This document shows positions 16,387-23,554 of a stretch of 51,969 nt of DNA, one piece after another. Both the position numbers and the translations under genes were made by a program. The notes under the pieces are model-generated. The model made no database searches and was not told where the DNA came from. It saw only the letters and a list, made by a program, of their open reading frames with translations. Where the stretch lies: IMG/VR virus record IMGVR_UViG_3300007513_002219, positions 1 through 51,969 of that record; one strand, written 5' to 3'. Position 1 is the first letter of the stretch, and every line of letters starts with the position of its first letter. This DNA comes from a virus.

Positions 16387-16638
16387 ATGAAACTTAAATA
16401 TGAATTGTGGGATATGACCATGTATGGCCATGCCGAAGAAGCTACCCCCTTTACCAAATTAGAGAGTGGTGATAACTTTGTTGAGATTTACCGCAGCTTT
16501 TTAAAAACAATCAAGGAGAGACCCTGCGTAATTATAGTAAACTCCCATCAACCAAAGATCTACGAGTCACCAGATGGCGGAGAGACTGTCTACGAGAGAG
16601 ACTTCGGGGACTATGAAAACCGAAAGAGAATAAAGTGA
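16387..16638 (+). CDS. Small protein of unknown function
   Basis: 83 residues, with AGGAG 7 bases before ATG 16387. It is an acidic, aromatic-rich protein with a central CVIIVNSHQPKIY strand and no membrane segment or metal motif. I recognise no family. Its stop is overlapped by the GTG of the next methyltransferase (GTGA), so it belongs to the same translational chain and may be a partner of one of the flanking methyltransferases; that is inference from position only. Confidence 0.65.
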   Translation: MKLKYELWDMTMYGHAEEATPFTKLESGDNFVEIYRSFLKTIKERPCVIIVNSHQPKIYESPDGGETVYERDFGDYENRKRIK

Positions 16639-17174
16639 TTAAAATAAACATAGGATGCGGCTGGAGAAATTTCGGCCCAGAGTGGATCCACATTGACGGG
16701 GGAGATTACCCCCACTTAGATTCTAAAGATATTATGAATCTTTCCCAGGGCAACGAAGAGGTGGACTTGATTTACGCCTCGCATGTGTTGGAATATTTCG
16801 ACAGGGAAGAAGTGAAAACTCTTCTCAAGGAGTGGCACCGTGTCCTCAAGCCCCGCGCAACCTTGAGGTTGGCGGTTCCAAATTTTGAATCTATAGTAGA
16901 AGCGTATGGGAAAGAAGAATATTCTTTAGATAATTTTTTAGGGCCACTCTATGGAAAAATGTCAATGGGGAGAGAAACCATTTATCATAAAACTGTCTAT
17001 GATTTTAAAAGTTTGGCGCAACTGCTGAGTGAAAGTGGGTTTGTGGATGTAAGGCTTTTTGATTGGCGCAAAACTGAACATGCCCACTTCGACGACCACT
17101 CTCAAGCCTATTTGCCCCACATGGACAAAGAATCAGGGATGTTGATGAGCTTAAACGTGGAGTGCACTCGATGA
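16635..17174 (+). CDS. Class I SAM methyltransferase (type 11)
   Basis: 179 residues starting at GTG 16635. KINIGCGWRNF (3-13) is motif I, EWIHIDGGDYP gives the acidic end of strand 2, LIYASHVLEYFDREEV is motif IV, and EWHRVLKPRATLRLAVPNFE is the characteristic type 11 post-motif. It is compact; after LPHMDKESGMLMSLNVECTR there is no extra domain. Proteins of this short form are frequent in O-antigen clusters as sugar or lipid-linked oligosaccharide methylases. It is coupled on both sides (GTGA upstream, ATGA downstream to the miniature DegT gene). Confidence 0.83.
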   Translation: MIKINIGCGWRNFGPEWIHIDGGDYPHLDSKDIMNLSQGNEEVDLIYASHVLEYFDREEVKTLLKEWHRVLKPRATLRLAVPNFESIVEAYGKEEYSLDNFLGPLYGKMSMGRETIYHKTVYDFKSLAQLLSESGFVDVRLFDWRKTEHAHFDDHSQAYLPHMDKESGMLMSLNVECTR

Positions 17175-17758
17175 GTTTTGAGGTTGTAAGTGAATTCGAG
17201 AGTGAACTATCTAATTTTTTCGGAGCGCCATATGGAGTTGCCGTAGACTGCTGTACTCATGGGTTAGAGTTGTGTCTAAGGCACACTCATGCATCTTCAA
17301 TTTCGGTCCCCAAGAACACATATATATCTGTACCGTTTCTGGCCAACAAGTTGGATATTCAACTGAATTGGCGCGAGGAAGATTGGCTTGATTATTATTT
17401 TTTGACCCCCGAAGTGGTAGACGCAGCTGTGCTTTGGAGAGAGGGCAGCTACGTTCCCGATACTTTTATGTGTTTAAGTTTTCAATTCCAAAAACACCTA
17501 AGTCTTGGTCGAGGTGGGATGATCTTAACTGATAATAAAAAAGCATATGAATCCTTAAAGAAGATGTCATATGATGGTAGAATACAGGATGTGCCATGGA
17601 GAGAGCAGAATATAACTTCGATGGGGTACCACTATTATATGACCCCGGAAACAGCCCAAGCGGGCCTAACAAAGATGCCAGATGCCATCAAGACCAAACC
17701 AAAACAGTGGACAATTTCAGATTGGCCAGATTTAACACAAATGGAGGTGTTTAAATGA
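17171..17758 (+). CDS. Miniature DegT/DnrJ/EryC1-like PLP protein
   Basis: 195 residues from ATG 17171. Recognisable pieces of the DegT sugar aminotransferase fold are kept in order: the N-terminal FESELSNFFGAPYGVAVDCC with the cofactor-binding helix, VVDAAVLWREGSY at the VIEDAA position (Asp84), and LSFQFQKHLSLGRGGMILTD with Lys108 at the PLP-lysine position. The MTPETAQAGL helix follows. The family is usually about 370 residues; here roughly 60-70 residues are missing between the first two motifs and the entire C-terminal small domain is absent. It may be a shrunken active enzyme, a dead regulatory relative or a degraded gene. The open frame and ATGA overlaps at both ends argue it is translated. 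Its neighbour gmd makes the keto-sugar such aminotransferases use (as in perosamine synthesis). Confidence 0.65.
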   Translation: MSFEVVSEFESELSNFFGAPYGVAVDCCTHGLELCLRHTHASSISVPKNTYISVPFLANKLDIQLNWREEDWLDYYFLTPEVVDAAVLWREGSYVPDTFMCLSFQFQKHLSLGRGGMILTDNKKAYESLKKMSYDGRIQDVPWREQNITSMGYHYYMTPETAQAGLTKMPDAIKTKPKQWTISDWPDLTQMEVFK

Positions 17759-18726
17759 AAAAAGCACTTATAACTGGCATTACTGGCCAGGACGGAAGCT
17801 ACTTAACAGAGTTTTTACTTTCAAAGGGATATGAGGTGCATGGCGTTGTGCGAAGACACTCAGTTGCCGAAAACCAAGATGCCAGAATACGACACTTGGA
17901 AGGGGAGAATGTCCACACTCACTATGGAGATTTGTTGGACTATCCGTCTCTATATAGAATTGTGTCTGAGGTGATGCCTGATGAGATTTACAATCTTGGC
18001 GCAATGAGTCATGTGAGAATTAGTTTTGATTTACCTTCCTTCACTATACAAACTAACGCCTTGGGCGTTTTGAATATTCTTGAAATATATAGGACGATTT
18101 GTCCAAATGCTAAATTTTATCAAGCCAGTTCCTCGGAAATGTTTGGCAACTCTGTGGATGAGGACGGGATGCAAAGGCTGACAACGCCAATGAATCCCGT
18201 AAGTCCATACGGGTGTGCAAAGGTTTTGGGGTTTAATTTGGTGAAACATTATCGACATGCATATAAGTTACACGCCTGTAATGGCATATTGTTTAACCAC
18301 GAAAGCCCGCGACGCGGTTCCAACTTCGTAACAAATAAAGTTGTAAAACACGCAGTGGAAATTAAAAAAGGGCTTCGAGATAAATTAGAGTTGGGGAACT
18401 TGGACTCTTATAGGGACTGGGGCCACTCAAAAGATTATGTTAGGGCGATGCATGCAATTATAAATCACGAAACTCCGGAGGATTTTATTGTCTCTACACA
18501 AGAGACTCACTCCGTCAGGGATTTGTGTGAAACAGTGTTCAGCAAACTAAACATGGACTACAAAGATTATGTTGTCCAAAGCGAAGCGTTCATGAGACCA
18601 GAGGAATTGAAATACCTCAAAGGAGACTCTTCAGGGACTAGGGACTGCTTGGGTTGGTCGCCCGAATATACTTTTGATACAATGATAGATGAAATGATTG
18701 AAAGCTGGATGTCAAAATTAAATTAA
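17755..18726 (+). CDS. gmd: GDP-mannose 4,6-dehydratase
   Basis: 323 residues of the extended short-chain dehydrogenase family. GITGQDG (8-14) is the NADP-binding GxxGxxG, HGVVRRHS the specificity loop, YQASSSEMFG carries the catalytic Ser/Thr-Glu, SPYGCAKVLG the Tyr-x3-Lys, and FNHESPRRGSNFVTNK the GDP-mannose-binding block characteristic of Gmd. It converts GDP-mannose to GDP-4-keto-6-deoxymannose, precursor of GDP-fucose, GDP-rhamnose and GDP-perosamine. The epimerase/reductase (WcaG) needed for GDP-fucose is not in the window. ATGA overlap couples it to the miniature DegT gene. It ends somewhat shorter than usual, and a single-base change in the AAA at 18720-18722 would add about 21 residues. 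Confidence 0.93.
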   Translation: MKKALITGITGQDGSYLTEFLLSKGYEVHGVVRRHSVAENQDARIRHLEGENVHTHYGDLLDYPSLYRIVSEVMPDEIYNLGAMSHVRISFDLPSFTIQTNALGVLNILEIYRTICPNAKFYQASSSEMFGNSVDEDGMQRLTTPMNPVSPYGCAKVLGFNLVKHYRHAYKLHACNGILFNHESPRRGSNFVTNKVVKHAVEIKKGLRDKLELGNLDSYRDWGHSKDYVRAMHAIINHETPEDFIVSTQETHSVRDLCETVFSKLNMDYKDYVVQSEAFMRPEELKYLKGDSSGTRDCLGWSPEYTFDTMIDEMIESWMSKLN

Positions 18727-18784
18727 GTGGAAAGAAAACGTTGATGAATCGATCCATGATAAGATTGTCGAATATTTAAAGTAA
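18722..18784 (+). pseudogene. Orphan C-terminal tail after gmd (frameshifted or remnant)
   Basis: The 57-base gap after gmd holds an open frame, ATT at 18722 to TAA 18782-18784, reading KWKENVDESIHDKIVEYLK, which looks like a genuine helical protein C-terminus. It has no start codon of its own, and its stop overlaps the next ATG as TAATG, the junction style of real gene pairs in this genome. Removing one A from 18720-18722 would fuse it to gmd. It is therefore either a frameshifted gmd tail (natural or an assembly error) or the last scrap of a deleted gene. Confidence 0.4.
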
Positions 18785-19101
18785 TGATTATCTACGTTGA
18801 CATCGATGAAACGATTTGTATTTCTCCGGAAAGCAGAGATTATTCTAAGGCTATCCCCATAAAGAAAAATATTAACAAAATAAACAAAATGTATGATAAT
18901 GGAGATACGATAATTTATTGGACGGCAAGAGGAACTGGAACTGGAATAAACTGGAGAGAAGTAACAGAAAGACAATTCGAAAATTGGGGTGTTCAATACC
19001 ACGAATTGAAATTTGGAAAACCTCAATATGACCTCTTTATAGATGATAAAAACATGAACACAGAAGATTTTTTTGGCAAACCTACAGGAGTTAGCAAATG
19101 A
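18784..19101 (+). CDS. HAD-superfamily phosphatase of capsule-biosynthesis type
   Basis: 105 residues. VDIDETI places the nucleophile/acid pair at Asp6 and Asp8 (DxDxT motif). YWTARG is motif II with the Thr, and LKFGKPQYDLFIDDKNMN provides the motif III Lys and the motif IV acidic pair. It is a capless minimal HAD domain like the small phosphatases in bacterial capsule and O-antigen clusters, which dephosphorylate sugar phosphates. Here it could serve after NeuB-type or hexose-phosphate steps. TAATG upstream and ATGA with glutamine synthetase downstream place it firmly in the operon. Confidence 0.85.
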   Translation: MIIYVDIDETICISPESRDYSKAIPIKKNINKINKMYDNGDTIIYWTARGTGTGINWREVTERQFENWGVQYHELKFGKPQYDLFIDDKNMNTEDFFGKPTGVSK

Positions 19102-20099
19102 CCAAATTAGAATATATATGGGTAGATGGCACACAGCCTACCCCGACACTGAGAAGCAAAACAAAAGTTGTTGAAAGCCTCGGCAGACACTGGGAAGACC
19201 TTGCTCTTCTGGATGACTGCCCAATTTGGGGGTTTGATGGATCATCAACAAACCAAGCAGAAGGAAATAATTCAGATTGTGCTTTAAAGCCAGTTAGGAT
19301 ATACGAGAACCCCCTCAACCATTCGGGATATTTGGTTTTGTGCGAGGTGCGGAATGTCGATGATACTCCCCACGAGACCAATACTCGCCAGCTTTTAGAG
19401 TCTTTCGTGGCATCAGATACCAACGAGCCTTGGTTCGGCGTTGAGCAGGAGTATACTTTCTATAAAGATGGCCAACCTCTTGGGTGGCACAACGGTGAGC
19501 CACCCCCTCAAGGTGATTATTATTGCGGAAGAAACATTGGCGACGGAATTGCTCATTACCATCTGGATATGTGCATTGAGTGTGGCATCAAGATCTGCGG
19601 CATCAATTCTGAGGTAATGCTTGGCCAATGGGAATACCAAATCGGAGCTGCAGACCCTCTTCGTGTATCTGATGATTTGTGGGTGGCCCGATGGCTTATG
19701 GAAAAGATTTGTGCCAAAAAGGGATTGACTGTATCTCTCGACCCTAAACCCGTCGAAGGTGACTGGAACGGTGCAGGCTGCCACACTAATTTTTCAACTA
19801 AAGAAATGCGTGAAGAGGGTGGAATCAAATTCATTCATGAGGCAATCGACAAGTTGGGAAAAGTACACAAGGAACATATTTCCATGTATGGCAACGGAAA
19901 CGAAAACCGACTGACAGGCGATCATGAAACTTGCGACATTGACACCTTCAGAGCAGGAGTCTCAGATCGAGGTGCATCAATTAGGATTCCATGGCAGGTG
20001 AATAAAGACGGAAAGGGCTACTTAGAAGATAGACGCCCCGCCTCCAACTGCGATCCGTATTTGGTTTGCTGGCGCGTTTTAAAAACTGTATTGGAATAG
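19098..20099 (+). CDS. glnII: Glutamine synthetase, type II (GSII, eukaryote-like)
   Basis: 333 residues, full length for GSII. In order: WGFDGSSTNQAEG (44-56, the ammonia-site latch Asp), GVEQEYT (114-120, metal Glu116/118), NSEVMLGQWEYQIG (Glu172, Glu179), GDWNGAGCHTNFST (His229), GNGNENRLTG (Arg271) and YLEDRRPASNCDPY (Glu310, Arg312/313). All catalytic residues are present, so it should make glutamine from glutamate, ammonia and ATP. GSII lacks the adenylylation loop of host GSI and so would escape that host control. It is coupled by ATGA to the HAD gene at the end of the glycan cluster. The role could be nitrogen supply during infection or glutamine as amine donor for amino sugars; sequence alone does not choose. 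Confidence 0.95.
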   Translation: MTKLEYIWVDGTQPTPTLRSKTKVVESLGRHWEDLALLDDCPIWGFDGSSTNQAEGNNSDCALKPVRIYENPLNHSGYLVLCEVRNVDDTPHETNTRQLLESFVASDTNEPWFGVEQEYTFYKDGQPLGWHNGEPPPQGDYYCGRNIGDGIAHYHLDMCIECGIKICGINSEVMLGQWEYQIGAADPLRVSDDLWVARWLMEKICAKKGLTVSLDPKPVEGDWNGAGCHTNFSTKEMREEGGIKFIHEAIDKLGKVHKEHISMYGNGNENRLTGDHETCDIDTFRAGVSDRGASIRIPWQVNKDGKGYLEDRRPASNCDPYLVCWRVLKTVLE

Positions 20100-20108
20100 G
20101 AGAATAAC

Positions 20109-20708
20109 ATGGAAAACAAAATACATGAAAACTGGAAACAATTTTTGAATGAGTCCTCTTTGTCGAGGGTGTATTCTCATATGCTGGAGCACGATACTGG
20201 TATTATAACAAGCTTTCGCGGCAACAAGAAGAAAAAAGAAAATTATGAAAGTAATGGAATCTTAAAAGCGCGCCTTCTGGAAAGAGGCTATGGGGTCACG
20301 ACGGTGAAAGGTTCGTATATAGAAAATTTTACGCAACCCACTGCGATGGAGGTATCCGAAGAGAGCTTCTTTGTTGTAAACCTCCCCGATGATCCGGGAT
20401 TTGAAACAATGCTGTTTGTTCTCTCGGAGGAGTATGAGCAGGACTCTTTTCTCTTTATTCCGGAAGGGGCAGCTGGGGCTTACCTTTTTGGCACAAGCGA
20501 AACCAATACTTTTCCTCCTTACGGCGACAAGCACGATGTTGGCGATTTGAAGATGGGCAAGGAAGATCAATTTATGACAAGAGTTAAAAACCGGCCTTTC
20601 ACATTTAAGGAAAAGCCCCTCAAAGAAGAATTGGAAACTTACGCCAAACTTTCTCGAAATTCAAAATGGGTGGTAAAATCCATCGCCCAAAAATTTAAAA
20701 AATCATAA
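20109..20708 (+). CDS. Phage protein of unknown function, DUF3293-like outline
   Basis: 199 residues with AGGAG before ATG 20109. The order ITSFRGNKKKKENYESNGILKARLLERGYG, then EESFFVV, then LSEEYEQDSFLFI recalls DUF3293 proteins (short domain with an N-terminal SxRG/N...N..L..L pattern and a later yxQxsf). The C-terminal third is basic and helical. It has no signal peptide or membrane helix. It marks the switch from the glycan cluster to small conserved phage genes. The function is unknown and the family match is only by outline. Confidence 0.7.
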   Translation: MENKIHENWKQFLNESSLSRVYSHMLEHDTGIITSFRGNKKKKENYESNGILKARLLERGYGVTTVKGSYIENFTQPTAMEVSEESFFVVNLPDDPGFETMLFVLSEEYEQDSFLFIPEGAAGAYLFGTSETNTFPPYGDKHDVGDLKMGKEDQFMTRVKNRPFTFKEKPLKEELETYAKLSRNSKWVVKSIAQKFKKS

Positions 20709-20717
20709 GGAGATATT

Positions 20718-20915
20718 ATGAAATTATCAAACCAATCAATTGGAACATTAATGATGGTATTGCAAAAGTGCCTGATGGAGCAGAGCGACATTGTGCCTAT
20801 GCTAAAAGACCTGAATTTCGTGGCCGATGGCGACGAGATTTCGGTAGTAAACCCACCGACAATTCATGTTGACAACGACAAATTAGACGACGACTTGGTA
20901 GAAACGAGTGCCTAA
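20718..20915 (+). CDS. Small acidic phage protein, unknown function
   Basis: 65 residues behind a perfect AAGGAGATATT ribosome site. The N-terminal half is a Met/Leu-rich amphipathic helix (SIGTLMMVLQKCLMEQ). The C-terminal half is strongly acidic (DNDKLDDDLVE). I recognise no family. It overlaps the zinc-ribbon gene by 8 bases, and the two are probably made together just ahead of the late sigma factor genes. Confidence 0.7.
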   Translation: MKLSNQSIGTLMMVLQKCLMEQSDIVPMLKDLNFVADGDEISVVNPPTIHVDNDKLDDDLVETSA

Positions 20916-21168
20916 ATACGTCTACGAGTGCAAAGAGTGCGGATTTATTAAAGAAAGTGTCCACTCAATGCAAGAAAAACTTAAAGATTGTTCCGAGTGT
21001 GATACAATAGACTCACTCATGCGGATACCTTCGTTTAATTTTCTCCGAATGGACATTGTTGATAATAGCAATTCTGGCGGGAGAGTAAAAGAATTTATCG
21101 AAGATACTCGCGAGGAATTAAAACAGGAAAGAAGAAGTCTTGTGAATCGGGAGCATAGTAATGATTGA
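20908..21168 (+). CDS. FmdB-like zinc-ribbon protein
   Basis: 86 residues from GTG 20908. MPKYVYECKECGF gives the first knuckle (Cys8, Cys11) and DCSECD the second (Cys28, Cys31), the arrangement of the FmdB putative regulatory zinc ribbon. A polar helical tail, VKEFIEDTREELKQERRSL, follows. Small FmdB-like proteins recur in marine T4-like phages near late transcription genes, so nucleic-acid or RNA polymerase binding is plausible but unproven. It overlaps both neighbours by 8 bases. Confidence 0.8.
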   Translation: MPKYVYECKECGFIKESVHSMQEKLKDCSECDTIDSLMRIPSFNFLRMDIVDNSNSGGRVKEFIEDTREELKQERRSLVNREHSND

Positions 21169-21499
21169 GTTAATTTTAGTTTTATCTATTTTATTAAACA
21201 TTTTTCTTGGATGGTACGGATATCTTCTTTTACGGAAGGTATTATTTGCCTCCGATAACACATCAGACATTCTGACAGAAGTTGAGAGGTTTAAAGAACA
21301 CCTAAACAATGTTTATGAACTAGAGACGTTTTATGGAGATGAAACCCTCCAGGGTCTGCTTGATCATACCAGTAATTTATCAACTTTTCTGACAGAGTGC
21401 GAGAATGCATACGCATTAACTGAAAGAGAGTTTGAAGAATATGTCCAAAACAACCAAGAAGAAGGCCAAGCGCCGGAGAATGAGCAGGGGCGGCGGTAA
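21161..21499 (+). CDS. Single-pass membrane-anchored conserved phage protein
   Basis: 112 residues. The first 24 (MIELILVLSILLNIFLGWYGYLLL) are a single membrane helix with almost no residues before it, followed by a cytoplasmic helical region containing VERFKEHLNNVYELETFYGDETL, a stretch I know from uncharacterised proteins encoded beside gp55 in marine T4-like phages. The C-terminus is Glu/Gln-rich and disordered and is encoded in the region that also holds the sigma factor start (59-base overlap). Function unknown. Confidence 0.78.
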   Translation: MIELILVLSILLNIFLGWYGYLLLRKVLFASDNTSDILTEVERFKEHLNNVYELETFYGDETLQGLLDHTSNLSTFLTECENAYALTEREFEEYVQNNQEEGQAPENEQGRR

Positions 21500-22160
21500 A
21501 GCCTACTTTACCAAAGTTCACGAAGATGCGATTGTTCAATATGCCCTTTCCGATTCGCGGGAAGTAAAGACAAAACTGTATGTAGATCTCATCAATCCAG
21601 CCTTCAATGAGATGGTTGACAAAATTGTTTACACATATAAATTCACAAACCTCCCAAATATCGATGACCTCAAGGCCGAATGTAAAGTTTGGCTAACCAC
21701 AATTTTAGATAAGTTTGATCCGTCAAAAGGATCAAAAGCGTTTTCCTATTTTTCCGTTATCACAAAAAATTGGTTCATTCACAAAGTAAAGAGAACAGCC
21801 CTCCAAAATCGCAGAGAGGTGTATTATGACGACATGCCAAAAGACATGGAGCAGATGCACCTTTCCACCACAAATATGTATTTTGAGATAAGGGAAGGCC
21901 ATGAGTTTTGGCAATCTTTATGGGGAGAAATTGAAGAATGGGACAAGTTGGCCAACAAGGTAAACGAGAAGAAAGTAATTGATGCAATTAGAATTCTCCT
22001 TTCTGAGCCAGATGCTATTGAAATTTTCAATAAGAAAGCTATTTACTTTTATATAAGAGAGATAACAGGTCTCAATACAAAACAGGTTGTTAGCAGTCTT
22101 AATAAGGTGCGAACAAGATATAAAAACTTTAAGGCCAAATGGGACGAGGGAAAAATCTGA
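21441..22160 (+). CDS. Late-transcription sigma factor, T4 gp55-like
   Basis: 239 residues from ATG 21441; a TTG three codons earlier is less likely. After a basic N-terminus (KKKAKRRRMSRGGGKAYFT) comes the sigma region 2-like core: INPAFNEMVDKIVYTYKF, DDLKAECKVWLTTILDKFDPSKGSKAFSYF (in pieces), and ITKNWFIHKVKR, the pattern of gp55 relatives in marine T4-like phages. It directs host RNA polymerase to late promoters and so would switch on the virion genes downstream. The last 60 residues form a helical region ahead of KWDEGKI. It overlaps the previous gene by 59 bases and the next by one (TGATG). Confidence 0.85.
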   Translation: MSKTTKKKAKRRRMSRGGGKAYFTKVHEDAIVQYALSDSREVKTKLYVDLINPAFNEMVDKIVYTYKFTNLPNIDDLKAECKVWLTTILDKFDPSKGSKAFSYFSVITKNWFIHKVKRTALQNRREVYYDDMPKDMEQMHLSTTNMYFEIREGHEFWQSLWGEIEEWDKLANKVNEKKVIDAIRILLSEPDAIEIFNKKAIYFYIREITGLNTKQVVSSLNKVRTRYKNFKAKWDEGKI

Positions 22161-22453
22161 TGTCAAGAAACTTAGATGAACAAATTGAACAAGCGTTGGA
22201 AAATGTCACGGAAGACCGCGACGTCACCAAACGTCTTCTTAATGACCTCATTGATTATATTTCCGTATCTAATGATCGCCACGTAGAGGCAGGCACAATT
22301 GCTGCCAAGTATGTGGAAACCCTGCAGCGTTCAAATGAGCAGGTTGTTAAAATCGCCGGCATCATTCAAAGAGCGAATGCAAACGCCGGGCCCGAAGGAT
22401 TATCGAGAGAGGAGAAGGAAGATCTGTTTGAGTTAATTCAGGGGGCCGAGTAG
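22160..22453 (+). CDS. Conserved small helical phage protein next to the late sigma factor
   Basis: 97 residues from ATG 22160 with GAGGG upstream. It is all-helical, with a middle signature GTIAAKYVETLQRSNEQVVKI that I associate with an uncharacterised family in marine T4-like phages, and ends LSREEKEDLFELIQGAE, an acidic amphipathic tail. T4 gp33, the late coactivator, has a similar acidic clamp-binding end and works with gp55, so a coactivator role is conceivable; a small terminase or other helper is also possible. I cannot choose. It is followed without a gap by the hub peptidase gene. Confidence 0.7.
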   Translation: MSRNLDEQIEQALENVTEDRDVTKRLLNDLIDYISVSNDRHVEAGTIAAKYVETLQRSNEQVVKIAGIIQRANANAGPEGLSREEKEDLFELIQGAE

Positions 22454-23554
22454 ATGACTTCTCAAGTTAAAACAAGAAAATCAACTAAAAAGCAAAGTAT
22501 CTTGCAAGGCATGGTCAATGACGCACAGGCCGATCATGGCCGAGCCGGATTTGTAGACCTTAGTCGAAAATACGTAGCCCTGGTTGTAAAACGCTGCAAG
22601 CGCCCAGACGGCAGTTTCGTCACACAGCCAGGCAGCGGCAAAGATCCAGAAGCCGTATTTTATTTTTATAAAATAAGAATTATGGAAAAGCTTGACGCAC
22701 AATCATATGGTCAGCTGGCACTACCAGAGATGGAAGATGAATTAGATCTTGGCTATAGTAAAGAGGAAACTCAAAATGTTCTATTGAGCTTATATCCCGA
22801 TGGTGTTTATAAGAAAGCTTCTTCATCCGGCGGCCAAGCCCCCCGCGAAGGAGATTATGTTATAGCGATGCACGACCATATTCAGGGAAGATTTTTAATC
22901 TTTAAAGACTCAAAACCTAATTCCAGAAATGAAAAGCCCCCAGGCTCTGTGCCAGACTATAGCACCCTCCCTGGAAATGACGAACTCTTTAAGAACGGAA
23001 AACCAGTACCTATTAACACCACACCCAAAGGCTTGCCCCAAGGCCCCAAAGCGGGCCGTATTGAACTCACAAGCAACCGAGTCAATTTTGAATGCCTCCA
23101 CTCCGATTTGAAAAAAGACGCTCAAGATATAGCCGACGAGTTCGCTAGTCTACAGACACCGCCGTTCCCAACGGGTGCCCCTGCACCTCTTTATATATCT
23201 TCAGCTTATCGAAGCACTGCCGACAATACCAGGGTTTATAAAGCCCTGGGTGAGTCAGAAAATAGGGGTAGCTGGCACAAAGTCGGTGCCGCATTTGATA
23301 TCGACCCGAACAATTATTCTCCCATAGAGAGAGCCGCGCTCAAAAATGCCATCGCAGCCGTAAAAAAGAACCGCGACGGCGAACTTTGGCATTATCCCCA
23401 CGGTAATCACCACCACATGTCGAGGGAAAAAGGTACCAACGGCCGAAAACATTACGAAGCTGCAGTTGATCAAGATAAGTGCTCGGACGAAAATTTGGAT
23501 AAGTTTACCGAAAATTCATCCACCGGAACCCCAATCACCGAGGATGAAAAATAG
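22454..23554 (+). CDS. Baseplate hub-like protein with M15-type peptidoglycan peptidase domain
   Basis: 366 residues starting on the base after the previous stop. Residues 40-150 are beta-rich and include EGDYVIAMHDHIQGRFLIF, like the OB-type hub domain. Residues 245-325 have the zinc-dependent M15 (D-Ala-D-Ala peptidase/VanY-like) pattern: ISSAYRS (248-254), SWHKVGAAFDID (273-284, His275 and Asp282) and LWHYPHGNHHH (311-321). T4 gp5 carries a lysozyme in the same position; here the cell-wall cutting activity would be a peptidase. Its place just before the spike-like and giant baseplate genes supports a puncturing-device role. A disordered tail ends the protein. Confidence 0.75.
   Translation: MTSQVKTRKSTKKQSILQGMVNDAQADHGRAGFVDLSRKYVALVVKRCKRPDGSFVTQPGSGKDPEAVFYFYKIRIMEKLDAQSYGQLALPEMEDELDLGYSKEETQNVLLSLYPDGVYKKASSSGGQAPREGDYVIAMHDHIQGRFLIFKDSKPNSRNEKPPGSVPDYSTLPGNDELFKNGKPVPINTTPKGLPQGPKAGRIELTSNRVNFECLHSDLKKDAQDIADEFASLQTPPFPTGAPAPLYISSAYRSTADNTRVYKALGESENRGSWHKVGAAFDIDPNNYSPIERAALKNAIAAVKKNRDGELWHYPHGNHHHMSREKGTNGRKHYEAAVDQDKCSDENLDKFTENSSTGTPITEDEK

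Noticed and set aside
18718-19134. 138-codon - strand frame opposite the HAD gene
   Set aside because: The + strand frame has a full HAD motif set and coupled junctions on both sides; the antisense product is Ser/Phe/Ile-rich without a motif.
20718-20915. Toxin-antitoxin pair with the following zinc-ribbon gene
   Set aside because: The small acidic protein and FmdB-like protein are coupled, but neither has a toxin fold or DNA-binding antitoxin motif.
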